The position numbers were made by a program, and so were the translations under genes. DNA of 64,000 nt. It comes from Anabaena sp. 4-3. Lineage in GTDB: Bacteria > Cyanobacteriota > Cyanobacteriia > Cyanobacteriales > Nostocaceae. Positions 18,223 to 27,130 of this stretch are shown in pieces. Positions within the stretch are counted from its first letter, which is position 1. The number at the start of each line of letters is the position of its first letter. The notes beneath the pieces were generated by a model. It did not search any database, had not been told where the DNA came from, and saw only the letters and a program-made list of their open reading frames with translations. The DNA is taken from NCBI RefSeq assembly GCF_001597745.1, contig NZ_LUHJ01000047.1, forward strand, positions 109,428-173,427, written 5' to 3'.

Positions 18223-18224
18223 AC

Positions 18225-18881
18225 TTACGCCGATTTTGTTAAAATTTCACGCACCCACTGACGAAATGCTCGTCGTGCTGTACTAGAACCTTGTGTCAGA
18301 CTTAATTGTAAAAATTGCAATATTCCCTCAATTACAGGCAATTGACCAAATATTGGGCTAGTTTCTACCTGAATATACTCTCCTTGCTCCAGTAAAAAAA
18401 CTTGTAACTTGCCATCTGCATAACACCAAAGTTCAGGTACTCTCAACGCCACATAAGCAGAAAGCTGAGTTTTGGAAGTGACATCAATTTCAATTGCTAA
18501 ATCTGGTGGTGGGTCAACTGACAAATCTAACCGTCGCTTGCCAATCATTTTACGCGCGTTTTGGATATAAAAACAGGTATCTGGTTCGATACCTGCTGAC
18601 ATTTCTAAACGCTTGAATGTGGTTGAGCCGTAACCTTCCCAGTCGAGTCCTAACTCATCTAGTACAACCTTAACCATGTCACCGATGAGTTCTTTAGTAA
18701 CTTCATGTTCCGGTAATGGCATCCGAATTTCTAGCACCCCTTGATAATAGGCAACCCGTGCAGCGCGATGTTCTCCCAGTTCATCTAAAATTGCTTCCAA
18801 CTCTGTCCAACTAATATCCCGCAATGTCAAGCACTGACCTGGTTTAACATCAATTTGACTCAGTTGCAGTGTAACAACCAT
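18225..18881 (-). CDS. Uma2-family (DUF820) PD-(D/E)XK endonuclease-fold protein
   Basis: The 218-residue protein matches Uma2: RVAYYQGVLEIRMPLPEHEVTK near residue 45, then GIEPDTCFYI and PPDLAIEIDVTS, which supply the acidic PD-ExK-like residues. The family is strongly expanded in filamentous cyanobacteria and often sits by mobile elements. Its function is unproven. The TnpB element begins right after its stop codon. The reading frame is complete, so the element did not disrupt it. Confidence 0.88.
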   Translation of the reverse strand: MVVTLQLSQIDVKPGQCLTLRDISWTELEAILDELGEHRAARVAYYQGVLEIRMPLPEHEVTKELIGDMVKVVLDELGLDWEGYGSTTFKRLEMSAGIEPDTCFYIQNARKMIGKRRLDLSVDPPPDLAIEIDVTSKTQLSAYVALRVPELWCYADGKLQVFLLEQGEYIQVETSPIFGQLPVIEGILQFLQLSLTQGSSTARRAFRQWVREILTKSA

Positions 18882-18927
18882 TTCATCCTCCGTACTGGTG
18901 ACTGTTCGGGGCTAGTTCCACACTTCC

Positions 18928-18963
18928 GTTGACTAATGACTAATGACTAATGACTAATGACTA
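18928..18963. repeat. TGACTAA heptamer array
   Basis: Five tandem copies lie between the start of the Uma2 gene and the stop of the DUF3086 gene. Confidence 0.85.
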
Positions 18964-18964
18964 A

Positions 18965-20227
18965 CTAAAAATCATCTTCATAACTTCTCATAGTTTTAGG
19001 ATCAGGGGCAAAAGCTAACCACAGAGGAAATTGTAGTAATCCCAGGCTAATTTGCTCCTCAGAATCATCTATGAGAATTAAGGGTAGTTGATTAGCTTTA
19101 ACTAAACGGTCTGCTTTTTGTGCGAGAGCGTCTGCTGTTTCAAATAATACAACCCCCCGGTCAGGGCCAAAATCTGGACGACCGATACCCAGACAATCTT
19201 GTAAACCCCGCCGCCATTCACCGAGACGTTCTGGTGTATTAGCTAAGACTAGAGTACGTAGGCGATCGCCATACAATTTATGCAATATCGAAATAATCGC
19301 CGAAGCAATCAAAACATTCTGTAAGCGGCTACCCATTGTCCGCAAAGCACCCCGTCCCCCTTGACTAAAAAACCAATTGGCTACTCTTTCGGCGTGAACT
19401 GGTTCAAAAGTCCGGCGTAATTGCCAAGCCGGGCCATAATAATCAGGCTTGTTGCGGTATTGATCAATCAGGCGACGAATTTGCTTAGTTGTATCTTGAA
19501 ATTGTTGTGCAGCAAATTGCGGCGTTCCTGGTTGGGGTTCAACCTGTTTACTTTCTTTGATAACTACTGCTGGTTTTTCTCTTTCAGTGACAGCAGGTAC
19601 TAGCTCTAATTGCTCTGCTGCGGCTGCTAAATCCTGTAAACTACCCGTGAGATAATCTTTAAAACCTTGTACTCTAATAGCCAAGTCTTGAGACACCCCT
19701 GCAAAACTGGTTCGCATTTCATTGCGAATACGTTCTTGGCGGCGTTCTAGTTGCTCAATGGAAATTTGTAGGGTTTGTTTACGTTGTTCTAATTGTACTA
19801 AAGACTCCTGGACAATTTTTCCCAGTGCGGATTGAGTTTCACTGAGTTGTTCTTTGAGAGTGTCATAATTAGCTTGCAGTTCAGCTATTTCTTGTTTTAG
19901 GGCTGCTTCAGTGCTTTGCAGTTCAGCTATGCGTTGCTGTGCTTCTGCTTCTGATTGTATTTCTGATTCCGGTGCTGTGTCTTCTGCTTCTAACTCTTGA
20001 AGCAACTCTACTTTTGACTCACCTGTGACATCTTGCACTTGATCAGGGACAGGCAAATCAGAATTTGTATTGTCTGATGGTAACTCAACAGATTGATGTT
20101 CGGCTACTATCTCCACAACTGACTCTTGAGAGGATGTTTCTTGATTTTCTGGCTTTGGGTTTTCTAATTCAATTTGCTCCAACCACTCATCAATCGGTTC
20201 TGGGGTTTGAGATTCCTCTGGGTTCAT
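18965..20227 (-). CDS. DUF3086-family protein with coiled coil
   Basis: The 420-residue protein has three parts. Residues about 1-90 are acidic and disordered-looking. Residues about 90-175 form a long coiled coil (AEAQQRIAELQSTEAALKQE, LEQRKQTLQISIEQLERRQE). The C-terminal domain, from about residue 250, matches DUF3086 (TKQIRRLIDQYRNKPDYYGP, GRGALRTMGSRLQNVLIASA, PLILIDDSEEQISL). It is restricted to cyanobacteria as far as I know, with no known function. It follows DUF3119 and mlaE genes on the same strand, which hints at a link to envelope lipids. Confidence 0.82.
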   Translation of the reverse strand: MNPEESQTPEPIDEWLEQIELENPKPENQETSSQESVVEIVAEHQSVELPSDNTNSDLPVPDQVQDVTGESKVELLQELEAEDTAPESEIQSEAEAQQRIAELQSTEAALKQEIAELQANYDTLKEQLSETQSALGKIVQESLVQLEQRKQTLQISIEQLERRQERIRNEMRTSFAGVSQDLAIRVQGFKDYLTGSLQDLAAAAEQLELVPAVTEREKPAVVIKESKQVEPQPGTPQFAAQQFQDTTKQIRRLIDQYRNKPDYYGPAWQLRRTFEPVHAERVANWFFSQGGRGALRTMGSRLQNVLIASAIISILHKLYGDRLRTLVLANTPERLGEWRRGLQDCLGIGRPDFGPDRGVVLFETADALAQKADRLVKANQLPLILIDDSEEQISLGLLQFPLWLAFAPDPKTMRSYEDDF

Positions 20228-20332
20228 AGACTATAATGCAATTCCTATAATGCGAATCAATAGTTTTGACTTGCTTGAAAATTCCTGAGTCATCAGTCTA
20301 ACTCGAAACTACTCAACACAAAGCAGTTGCTA

Positions 20333-20758
20333 CTAAATCCGTGGACAACGTTCTTCTAAGCATTGTCTGAGTGTAGTAGGGTCAAACAAAATCGGCAGAA
20401 AGTGAATACTGTTAATTTCTTTAAAATAAAACAAGATAGGGACTTTATTCCAGAATATCCGCCAGTTTTGCCATTCTTGGTAAGGAAAACGGCGAATTAG
20501 AGTTTCACCGCGTTTAATATCTAAGTCAGTGGCGGTAAATTGCAAACGTATCGTTACAGTTTGGAATAAGAGAAATAAACCCAAAAGCGCAAACACCGCT
20601 CCTACCACGGGTTGTATAAACATGAGTGGAATGGCAGTAATTACCAGAATTACAGGAATATTGTAACTAGGTTTAAGTTCCACAGTTGATGCGGAGTTTG
20701 GGGCAATTGAACTTGTCACAGTTTCCCGTCCTGCTTTATTAATTGACACTAACCCCAT
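20333..20758 (-). CDS. DUF3119-family membrane protein
   Basis: The 141-residue protein has two adjacent hydrophobic segments (about residues 33-50 and 52-70) and a PH-like C-terminal part (ATDLDIKRGETLIRRFPYQE, FKEINSIHFLPILFDP). This fits the cyanobacterial DUF3119 family, whose role is unknown. The gene lies between mlaE and DUF3086 on the same strand, separated by repeat-rich gaps. Confidence 0.8.
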   Translation of the reverse strand: MGLVSINKAGRETVTSSIAPNSASTVELKPSYNIPVILVITAIPLMFIQPVVGAVFALLGLFLLFQTVTIRLQFTATDLDIKRGETLIRRFPYQEWQNWRIFWNKVPILFYFKEINSIHFLPILFDPTTLRQCLEERCPRI

Positions 20759-20763
20759 TTTAG

Positions 20764-21000
20764 AAGTTATGTGTCAGGTAGGGGAGATGAGGGAGATGAG
20801 GAAGATGTAGCTTGCTTCTCTTTCCCTACGGGACGCTCCGCGAACAGAGACGCTACGCGAACCCGCAGGGTGGGAGATGAGGGAGATGATGAAGATGAGG
20901 AAGATGAGGGAGTGGAGGAAGCGGAGGAGAGAAACCAATGACTAATGACTAATGACTAATGACTAATGACTAATGACTAATGACTAATGACCAATGACTA
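20764..21000. repeat. Repeat block: GAGGGAGAT and TGACTAA arrays around a CCCTACGGG inverted repeat
   Basis: GGGGAGATGAGGGAGATGAG units (20778-20806 and 20871-20930) flank an inverted repeat with arms CCCTACGGG (20824-20832) and CCCGCAGGG (20862-20870, one mismatch). Nine TGACTAA copies follow (20938-20999) up to the mlaE stop codon. Confidence 0.85.
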
Positions 21001-21798
21001 TTAAAATCCTTGTAACAATGCGCTACCTGTGCCTTGAAACATTATCCAGGAGAGGAAAAAGTTGCTAATAAAGATAATTAGCAAAGCGGTAACAACGGCG
21101 GTTGTGGTTGATTGTCCTACACCTTTGGCTCCCCCTGTGGTGGTTAAACCCCAACTACAACCAATGACTGCAATTAACATTCCAAAGCAGCAAGCTTTAA
21201 TCATCGCGCTGAAAATATCCCAGATACCGACAAGGTTACGCGCTGAATCGAGAAATACAGTATCAGATATTCCATACATATTTGACGCAATCACCAACCC
21301 CCCCAACATTCCTGTCACCAAAGACAGAAGGGTTAAAATGGGCAGCATCAAGCAACAAGCTAGTAAACGGGGAATAACTAAATAATCAATAGGATCGGTT
21401 CTGAGCATTAACAAAGCATCAATTTGTTCAGTCACGCGCATTGTACCTATTTCGGCTGCAAAGGCAGAACCAACACGACCTGCTAAAATAACGGCTGTCA
21501 GCACGGGTGATAATTCTCGTGTTAAAGCTACCGCCAAGACTCCCCCGACAAGATTACCCGCGCCAAAATTAATAAATTCTCGCGCTACCTGAATTGTAAA
21601 TACTGCACCAACAAATACAGCAGTTAACAGGGCAATAAATAGAGAATCTGGTCCTACTGCTGCCATTTGCTCTGTAGTGTTGCGCCAGTGGATTTTACCC
21701 CTGAGTAGGTGAACTATAGCCTGTCCACCCAGAAAAACCGCCGCCAGCAATCGCTGACTCCACGTTCCTAACCCCGATTTGGATGTAGTTCCAGTCAA
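21001..21798 (-). CDS. mlaE: MlaE/YrbE-family ABC transporter permease
   Basis: The 265-residue protein matches the MlaE permease family, which moves phospholipids or other lipids across the envelope. Motifs include FVGAVFTIQVAREF, ALTRELSPVLTAVILAGRVGSAFAAEIGTM (split here as two blocks) and TEQIDALLMLRTDPIDYLVIPR. Five or so hydrophobic segments are seen. The ATPase and MCE partners are not in the window; in cyanobacteria they are often unlinked. The start ATG at 21798 gives a normal N-terminus. Confidence 0.93.
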   Translation of the reverse strand: MTGTTSKSGLGTWSQRLLAAVFLGGQAIVHLLRGKIHWRNTTEQMAAVGPDSLFIALLTAVFVGAVFTIQVAREFINFGAGNLVGGVLAVALTRELSPVLTAVILAGRVGSAFAAEIGTMRVTEQIDALLMLRTDPIDYLVIPRLLACCLMLPILTLLSLVTGMLGGLVIASNMYGISDTVFLDSARNLVGIWDIFSAMIKACCFGMLIAVIGCSWGLTTTGGAKGVGQSTTTAVVTALLIIFISNFFLSWIMFQGTGSALLQGF

Positions 21799-22287
21799 TG
21801 TTCTGTAGCTAACTAAGTGACTGACTTAAGAATAGCGAAAGGAAATAGTTAATAGTCAATAGTTAATAGTTAATAGTCAATAGTCATTAGTCATTAGTTT
21901 CTCTCCCCTGCTCCCCTGCTCCCCTGCCTCCCCTGCCTCCCCTGCCTCCCCTGCCTCCCCTGCTCCCCCTGCTCCCCCTGCTCTGGAAGCTTACTCTCTG
22001 GGGAATCTTAATTTAGCTTAATGTTTTTCTCAGATAACATTGCTTTGCATAAACAGGTTAAAAGTTGTAAATTACCGATATTTTAAAATATAAGCTTGAT
22101 TTAATAAGGGTTTTAGAAAATATTATGTTTCTTGAAGCTAATGCACTGAGTGTACCCGGTCACTGTGTTTTTTAATGAAAACTTAAGATTTTTGACAGAT
22201 TGACCTTTGGGGGGCGATCGCTCGTATTGTAGAAGAGAACGGATAGCTGATTGGCTATTTTTGACTTGATTTTAGAGGATGTCGGAA
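21799..22287. other. Divergent intergenic region with tandem repeats
   Basis: From 21842 to 21899 there are degenerate AGTTAATAGTCAATAG repeats. From 21905 to 21982 there are CCCCTGCCTCC/CCCCTGCT copies. The rest (21983-22287) is AT-rich unique sequence with one HIP1 site and probably carries the promoter of the small membrane protein gene. Confidence 0.75.
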
Positions 22288-22584
22288 ATGTCTACCTTTA
22301 CTAACTATCTTCGCTCGTTGATGCTTTCGGTTATTTTTAGTTTCGTGACTCCTTTCGTGTTCATCGGTGGCGTATTGCTATTTTTGGGTGTCAGTGGCTA
22401 TATTCCCCTTCTGCAAGAGTTGGCTGAATTATGTGCCTCTGGTATCTTGACTTTTTTATCTATTTTTGGTAATGGCTCTAGTTTGAATGGGATTTTGGTA
22501 ATTAGCCTCACTTGTGGTTTTGTGGGTGGGCTGTTTGATACTTACGTTTACTACCGTTACCAAATTTTGCGTCTTGATTCCTAG
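22288..22584 (+). CDS. Small two- or three-span membrane protein, unrecognised
   Basis: 98 residues from the ATG at 22288, chosen because AGAGG (22274-22278) is 9 nt upstream; the ATG at 22279 would be flush against it. Hydrophobic spans are seen at about residues 12-38 and 65-85, with a possible third between (LLQELAELCASGILTFLSIF). The end is polar (YYRYQILRLDS). It looks like an uncharacterised cyanobacterial membrane protein. No partner gene is adjacent. Confidence 0.7.
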   Translation: MSTFTNYLRSLMLSVIFSFVTPFVFIGGVLLFLGVSGYIPLLQELAELCASGILTFLSIFGNGSSLNGILVISLTCGFVGGLFDTYVYYRYQILRLDS

Positions 22585-23098
22585 TGAGAGAATTGCGATC
22601 GCCAGATGTTGAGCAACTACATACCAAAATGCCAAGCATTCTCAAAACTAGAGTGTTTGTAATTCCTGACAGCAGTAAGTATTGGAGTTAATCGGTGAGT
22701 ATTAATTAAGTTTATAAAAAAGCATCAATTAAAAAGTCATTAAATTACTAAAATCTATATATTTACTACCTTGCCTGAGTACAGCTAAAATTTTTCATGC
22801 TGGCATCCAGGAAACAAACCTATGTCTATTGACAAGGAATGTCTTTGTTGCTGGTTTAAGTTGTCAGGGATCAAATTCAATTGCTATGCAACGAGAATAG
22901 CAAACAAACATCTACGCCAACCAGAAAAATTTCATTAAAATTCTGAATGGTACTGCTGAAAAGAGAAGTGCTAAGGCGATAAATTAGTATTTTTACTTAG
23001 AAATCAGCACTAGCGATGCTCACAGAACTCGCCCTAGTTGGGTTATTTTGCCGCTATACCATTTATATTGAAATTATTACTAGGTTTTTTAGTTGCTC
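22585..23098. other. AT-rich intergenic region without recognised features
   Basis: About 510 bp of unique, AT-rich sequence lie between the small membrane protein and the SppA-like gene. I see no tandem repeats, tRNA-like fold or credible ORF. One HIP1 site lies just after the upstream stop codon. Confidence 0.6.
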
Positions 23099-23920
23099 AT
23101 GGTTTGGCCTTTCAAGTCCAAGTTTCGGAAACAAATTGCACGAATTGAAATTACAGGTGCGATCGCTAGTGCTACGCGCAAACGGGTATTAGAAGCCTTA
23201 AAGACGATTGAGGAAAAGAAATTTCCCGCTTTACTGCTACGCATTGATAGCCCTGGAGGTACTGTTGGCGATTCGCAAGAAATCTACAGTGCGCTCAAGC
23301 GTTTACGCCAAAAAATCAAAATTGTTGCCAGTTTTGGCAATATTTCCGCGTCTGGTGGCGTTTACATTGGTATGGGTGCGGAACACATCATGGCTAACCC
23401 CGGAACTATCACGGGTAGCATAGGTGTAATTCTGCGTGGGAATAACTTAGAACGCCTGTTAGAAAAAATTGGTGTTTCCTTCAAGGTAATTAAGTCAGGC
23501 CCTTACAAAGATATTTTGGCATTTGATCGGGAATTAACCGAGCCAGAACAACACATCTTACAAGAGTTGATTGACACCAGTTATCAGCAGTTTGTTCAAA
23601 CTGTAGCCGAGGGGCGGTCTTTAGCAGTAGAAAAAGTGAAAAGTTTTGCTGATGGACGGATTTTCACTGGGCAACAAGCTTTAGAATTGGGTATTGTAGA
23701 CCGCTTGGGAACGGAAGAAGATGCCCGACGTTGGACAGCAGAGTTAGTTGGACTTGATCCTGAGAAAACCCCCTGTTATACCTTAGAAGAACGTAAACCC
23801 CTATTAAGTCGGATTTTACCAGGGAGTCGTCAAGTTTCTTCTAAACTAGGCGCAGGAGTTGACTGGCTGGAATTTGAAATGTCTACCAGTGGTTTACCGT
23901 TATGGTTATATAGACCGTAG
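23099..23920 (+). CDS. sppA: SppA-like signal peptide peptidase (S49)
   Basis: 273 residues from the ATG at 23099; an in-frame TTG two codons upstream is less likely. The short single-domain form has the S49 dyad: Ser85 in NISASGGVYIG and Lys137 in SGPYKDIL, 52 residues apart as in Bacillus SppA. RIDSPGGTVGDSQEI and GTITGSIGVI are further family motifs. There is no N-terminal membrane anchor, so it may be cytosolic or peripheral. S49 enzymes degrade cleaved signal peptides or membrane fragments. The gene stands alone. Confidence 0.92.
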   Translation: MVWPFKSKFRKQIARIEITGAIASATRKRVLEALKTIEEKKFPALLLRIDSPGGTVGDSQEIYSALKRLRQKIKIVASFGNISASGGVYIGMGAEHIMANPGTITGSIGVILRGNNLERLLEKIGVSFKVIKSGPYKDILAFDRELTEPEQHILQELIDTSYQQFVQTVAEGRSLAVEKVKSFADGRIFTGQQALELGIVDRLGTEEDARRWTAELVGLDPEKTPCYTLEERKPLLSRILPGSRQVSSKLGAGVDWLEFEMSTSGLPLWLYRP

Positions 23921-23935
23921 CGCAGAAAATAGGGA

Positions 23936-24068
23936 AGTGGGGATTGGGGGAATGAGGGGGATGAGGGGGATGAGGGAGATGAGGGAGATGAGGGAGACAA
24001 GAAGAATAACTAATGACTAATGACTAATGACTAATGACTAATGACTAATGACTAATGACTAATAACTA
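23936..24068. repeat. GATGAGGGG/GAGGGAGAT and TGACTAA arrays
   Basis: GATGAGGGG/GATGAGGGA copies (23950-23998) precede about nine TGACTAA/TAACTAA copies (24008-24068). The array ends just before the aroH ribosome-binding site. Confidence 0.85.
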
Positions 24069-24072
24069 ATTC

Positions 24073-24079
24073 AGGAGGA
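24073..24079 (+). promoter_or_regulatory. Ribosome-binding site deciding the aroH GTG start
   Basis: AGGAGGA lies 7 nt before the GTG at 24087, a near-ideal Shine-Dalgarno placement. Confidence 0.8.
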
Positions 24080-24086
24080 TTTTGGC

Positions 24087-24500
24087 GTGGAGTGGCGAAT
24101 GCAAGCGATTCGTGGAGCAACAACAGTTTCTGAGAACACAGTAGAAGCGATGCGAGAAGCGGTGACAGAACTACTAGACGAACTGGAAAGACGAAATCAA
24201 CTCCACCCACGGGACATGATTAGTGTTACTTTTTCTGTGACGCGAGATTTAGATGCGATTTTTCCGGCGGCGATCGCCAGACCTCGCCCCGGTTGGGATA
24301 ATGTAGCTATGCTAGATGTGCAGCAAATGCACGTTGAGGGTAGTTTACAGCGTTGCATCCGGTTTTTAATCCACGCCTATCTACCAGTCTCTACCCCCGT
24401 TTATCATATTTACTTGCGCGAAGCTAAGAAACTACGTCCTGATTGGAGTTTACCCCAGGCGTTACAAGCCCCACCGCAAGCAGTAGAGTCAAAAGTTTAA
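24087..24500 (+). CDS. aroH: Monofunctional chorismate mutase, AroH class
   Basis: The 137-residue protein is the AroH-type (Bacillus-like, trimeric) chorismate mutase that converts chorismate to prephenate for Phe/Tyr synthesis. Recognisable parts are MQAIRGATTVSENTVEAM, LLDELERRN, DMISVTFSVTRDLDAIFPA, and the C-terminal RCIRFLIHAYLP and VYHIYLREAKKLRPD. The GTG start has a strong Shine-Dalgarno. A convergent gene ends 34 bp downstream. Confidence 0.95.
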   Translation: MEWRMQAIRGATTVSENTVEAMREAVTELLDELERRNQLHPRDMISVTFSVTRDLDAIFPAAIARPRPGWDNVAMLDVQQMHVEGSLQRCIRFLIHAYLPVSTPVYHIYLREAKKLRPDWSLPQALQAPPQAVESKV

Positions 24501-24534
24501 CTCGGTTAGAAAAACTAGCTTCCGCCCGATTTTG

Positions 24535-26439
24535 CTAAATTCCAGGGCGGATAATTTTCTCAGCTACTTGGGGAAGCGATCGCTGGAGGAAAAACAACAG
24601 TTTAGTTTTACCGATTCGCATCTCATAGCGATCGCTTGTAAAATTATCCCAGAATTCATCTACCAACGCATCAGGTGAGATTTTCCCTTTACCCCGTCCT
24701 TGAGTCATCGGTGTATCCACTAAAGGCGCAATAATTTCAAACACTTTAATAGATGTGCTTTCCAATTGCCACCGCAAGGCTTTTGTAGCAATATGTATTC
24801 CCGCTTTACTACCGCAGTAGACAGGCGCACTTTGTTTAGGAACTAATCCTAAACCAGAGGAAACATTAACAATAGCCGCTTCTTTTTTTGTCAGCAAATG
24901 GGGTAACATCAATTTAATCAATTGCAATGGAGCAATTAAATTAGTGCGTAATTCTGTCTCAATTAACTCTAATTTTATCTCTGGATTAATAAATTCATAG
25001 TTGTATTGAATCCCTGCATTATTAATCAAAATATTTACATTTGGGTAGAAATTAACTAGCTTTTGCAAAGCCTTGAAATCATTTAAATCAGCAACTTCAG
25101 TGATTATTTCAGGGAATATTTTCTTAACATCAGCTAATTTTTGGGGATTACGTCCAGTAATAATCACTGTATTGTTTTCTTGCAGAAACTTTCGCGCCAG
25201 TGCTAAACCAATTCCTGATGAACCGCCAGTAATTAAAACTGTATTACCTTGGGTTGACATTGTAAATTTCTTCACTGAACACTTGACAGCAACAGCAGCT
25301 ACAAGGATTTGGGCAGCACTGAACCAATAAGGTGTAGATGGGCTAATGTTTTGATATAACCAACCAGCTAACAATGGGGCAATCATTCTAGCTAAAGCTT
25401 GTACTGTCTGAATATTGCTGTTGATTCGCCCTTGAGTTTTTTCCCCAACGCTTTTGGACATCAATCCAATTAAGGAAGTTTCTGCTAAAGGCTGTCCAAT
25501 TCCTACAAGTACAATACTGATATAGAGAACCATCACTGAGCCAGTGATTGCGAATACGCCAGACAAAGTAAAAGCTAATCCGGTGATTAACGCACCATAA
25601 AATGCCATGCGGACTTCGCCCCATCTGGGCAATAACCACGGAATAATAATTGCTTGATCGAAAACACTAATTACACCAAATAGGGCAAATAACGGGGCAA
25701 TTTGTGATGCTTGCCAATTAAATTGCTCATTTGCTAAAGCAGGTAAGTTAGAAATGAGCACAAACATCGCCATATTGACAATCAAAAAGCTTAACATCAG
25801 CCAGCGCAGATGCGGCAGTGCGAGACAGGCTTGCAATTGCGTGAAAGGATTTAACTGAGCAAAGCTAGGTTTGGGAGAACGCTGGGCTGGTGGTAAAGTT
25901 TCTGGCATGGCGAAATAGCCCCACACCAAAGCCACAAAAAAGGCGATCGCCACAACATACACAGGTAAACTAGGATGAATCCCAGACATTACCCCACTCA
26001 CAACCGGGCCGACAATCAACCCCAGGGCTATCATCGCACTCACCCAGGAAAAAGCACGAGTGCGCTGTTGATGGGTGGTAGAATCTGCGATCGCTGCAAA
26101 CGCAATGCTAGCAGTACCATCAGTTAGCCCCACCATCAGCCATCCCGCAAACAGTAACGCTAATGCGCCACCACTCCCAAAGATGAAATATCCCAAACTA
26201 GCCCCGAAAAGGCTCACCAGCATCATAAATCGCCGCCCATAGACATCACTAAGACAGCCGATTCCTGGCAAGGTCAAAAATTGGGCTAGTGAGTATGCGG
26301 CATATAGCAGCCCAACTTCCCACGCTGTGCCACCATAAAGCCCCACCAAAGTCGGCATAATCGGATTTAGGACTCCGAAGCCCAAAAATGCTAAAAAGCC
26401 TGTGTAAAGGATAAAAGGATGTAGGGTTGTTTTCACCAT
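24535..26439 (-). CDS. MFS transporter fused to a short-chain dehydrogenase
   Basis: One uninterrupted 634-codon frame encodes two proteins' worth of sequence. Residues 1-393 form a 12-span MFS drug/metabolite exporter of TetA type (GIGCLSDVYGRRFMMLVSLF between spans 2 and 3). Residues 394-634 form an SDR oxidoreductase: NAD-binding TGGSSGIG, NNAG, and the Ser-Tyr-Lys triad in VNVSSGLG and YCGSK. The SDR half begins with its own Met (codon at 25258-25260), as if two genes had merged by losing a stop codon. Whether one fused chain or two proteins are made is open. The substrate is unknown. A Crp-like regulator gene lies just upstream. Confidence 0.85.
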   Translation of the reverse strand: MVKTTLHPFILYTGFLAFLGFGVLNPIMPTLVGLYGGTAWEVGLLYAAYSLAQFLTLPGIGCLSDVYGRRFMMLVSLFGASLGYFIFGSGGALALLFAGWLMVGLTDGTASIAFAAIADSTTHQQRTRAFSWVSAMIALGLIVGPVVSGVMSGIHPSLPVYVVAIAFFVALVWGYFAMPETLPPAQRSPKPSFAQLNPFTQLQACLALPHLRWLMLSFLIVNMAMFVLISNLPALANEQFNWQASQIAPLFALFGVISVFDQAIIIPWLLPRWGEVRMAFYGALITGLAFTLSGVFAITGSVMVLYISIVLVGIGQPLAETSLIGLMSKSVGEKTQGRINSNIQTVQALARMIAPLLAGWLYQNISPSTPYWFSAAQILVAAVAVKCSVKKFTMSTQGNTVLITGGSSGIGLALARKFLQENNTVIITGRNPQKLADVKKIFPEIITEVADLNDFKALQKLVNFYPNVNILINNAGIQYNYEFINPEIKLELIETELRTNLIAPLQLIKLMLPHLLTKKEAAIVNVSSGLGLVPKQSAPVYCGSKAGIHIATKALRWQLESTSIKVFEIIAPLVDTPMTQGRGKGKISPDALVDEFWDNFTSDRYEMRIGKTKLLFFLQRSLPQVAEKIIRPGI

Positions 26440-26517
26440 TGCCAGTTGAGTGCGATCGCATTAGATAACATCTTGTTTAGATGTAATCTGAAACAATGGT
26501 GAAGTCATTAACTTATG

Positions 26518-27108
26518 TTAATTTTGCTGAAGATTTTTGCGAATGCGACTGAGAGACACAGGTGAAATTCCCAGATAAGACGCAATATGATATTGCTTAA
26601 CTCTATTTTCTAAATTGGGGTACTCTTTCAAAAAGTTTTGATATCGTGTGGTAGCGTCATCAAGAAGTAACTCCGCCTCCCGTTTCTCCTTCTTAATAAA
26701 CAACGCCTCAACCAATTTATGATTAATAGTTTGCCAGCATGAATGAACTGCACATAATTGCACGTACTGACTATAATCTACAACTAACAATAAAGAGTCT
26801 TCTAAAGCTTCAATAAAAAATTTGGCAGGTTGGTTTAAAACTAGCGCACTGTAGGCAGTAACAAAATGATTTTCTGGACAAAAGGATTTTGTGAATTCAG
26901 TCCCGGCTGAATTCACATAGTAGAGGCGTAAAATACCTGAAACCACAAAACCAATTTGGGAGGGAATTTCACCCGCCCGCATCAAAAAATCTCCATTCTT
27001 TAAAGTTAGTGGTTGAAAGACACGAGATAATTTTGCAATTTCATCGGTTGGAATCTCAACCAGATTTTGCAAAACCTTACTAAGTTGGAGATATGCAGAA
27101 CTAAACAT
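26518..27108 (-). CDS. Crp/Fnr-family transcriptional regulator
   Basis: The 196-residue protein has an N-terminal cyclic-nucleotide-binding-like beta-roll (FLMRAGEIPSQIGFVVSGILRLYY) and a C-terminal helix-turn-helix (HIASYLGISPVSLSRIRKNL). It resembles the Crp-like regulators that typically sit next to efflux or stress genes and need no known cNMP. It lies 79 bp upstream of the MFS-SDR gene and on the same strand, so it probably controls that gene. Confidence 0.85.
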   Translation of the reverse strand: MFSSAYLQLSKVLQNLVEIPTDEIAKLSRVFQPLTLKNGDFLMRAGEIPSQIGFVVSGILRLYYVNSAGTEFTKSFCPENHFVTAYSALVLNQPAKFFIEALEDSLLLVVDYSQYVQLCAVHSCWQTINHKLVEALFIKKEKREAELLLDDATTRYQNFLKEYPNLENRVKQYHIASYLGISPVSLSRIRKNLQQN

Positions 27109-27130
27109 AGAGTTTAATCTTTCGAGAATT

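Larger units (their letters stand above)
16815..18224 (-). mobile_element. Solo-TnpB IS200/IS605-type (IS1341-like) element
   Basis: The element holds an intact tnpB and no tnpA. Probable left end: a CCCCAC/GTGGGG hairpin at 18196-18222, directly next to the stop codon of the Uma2 gene. Probable right end: a CTCCAACT/AGTTGGAG hairpin at 16823-16851 followed on the minus strand by AGTAGTTCAC, an ending I recall for related cyanobacterial elements. Boundaries are inferred from these hairpins and may be off by some bases. Confidence 0.65.

Noticed and set aside
22585..23098. Possible tRNA or small RNA gene in a 500-bp gene-free stretch
   Set aside because: I could not find a cloverleaf or a clear terminator-like structure. 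A covariance-model scan of 22585-23098, 28037-28387 and 5710-6224 would settle this.
1364..24068. Tandem heptamer arrays considered as CRISPR arrays
   Set aside because: The units are 7-9 bp with no unique spacers and no cas genes nearby, so they are not CRISPR.
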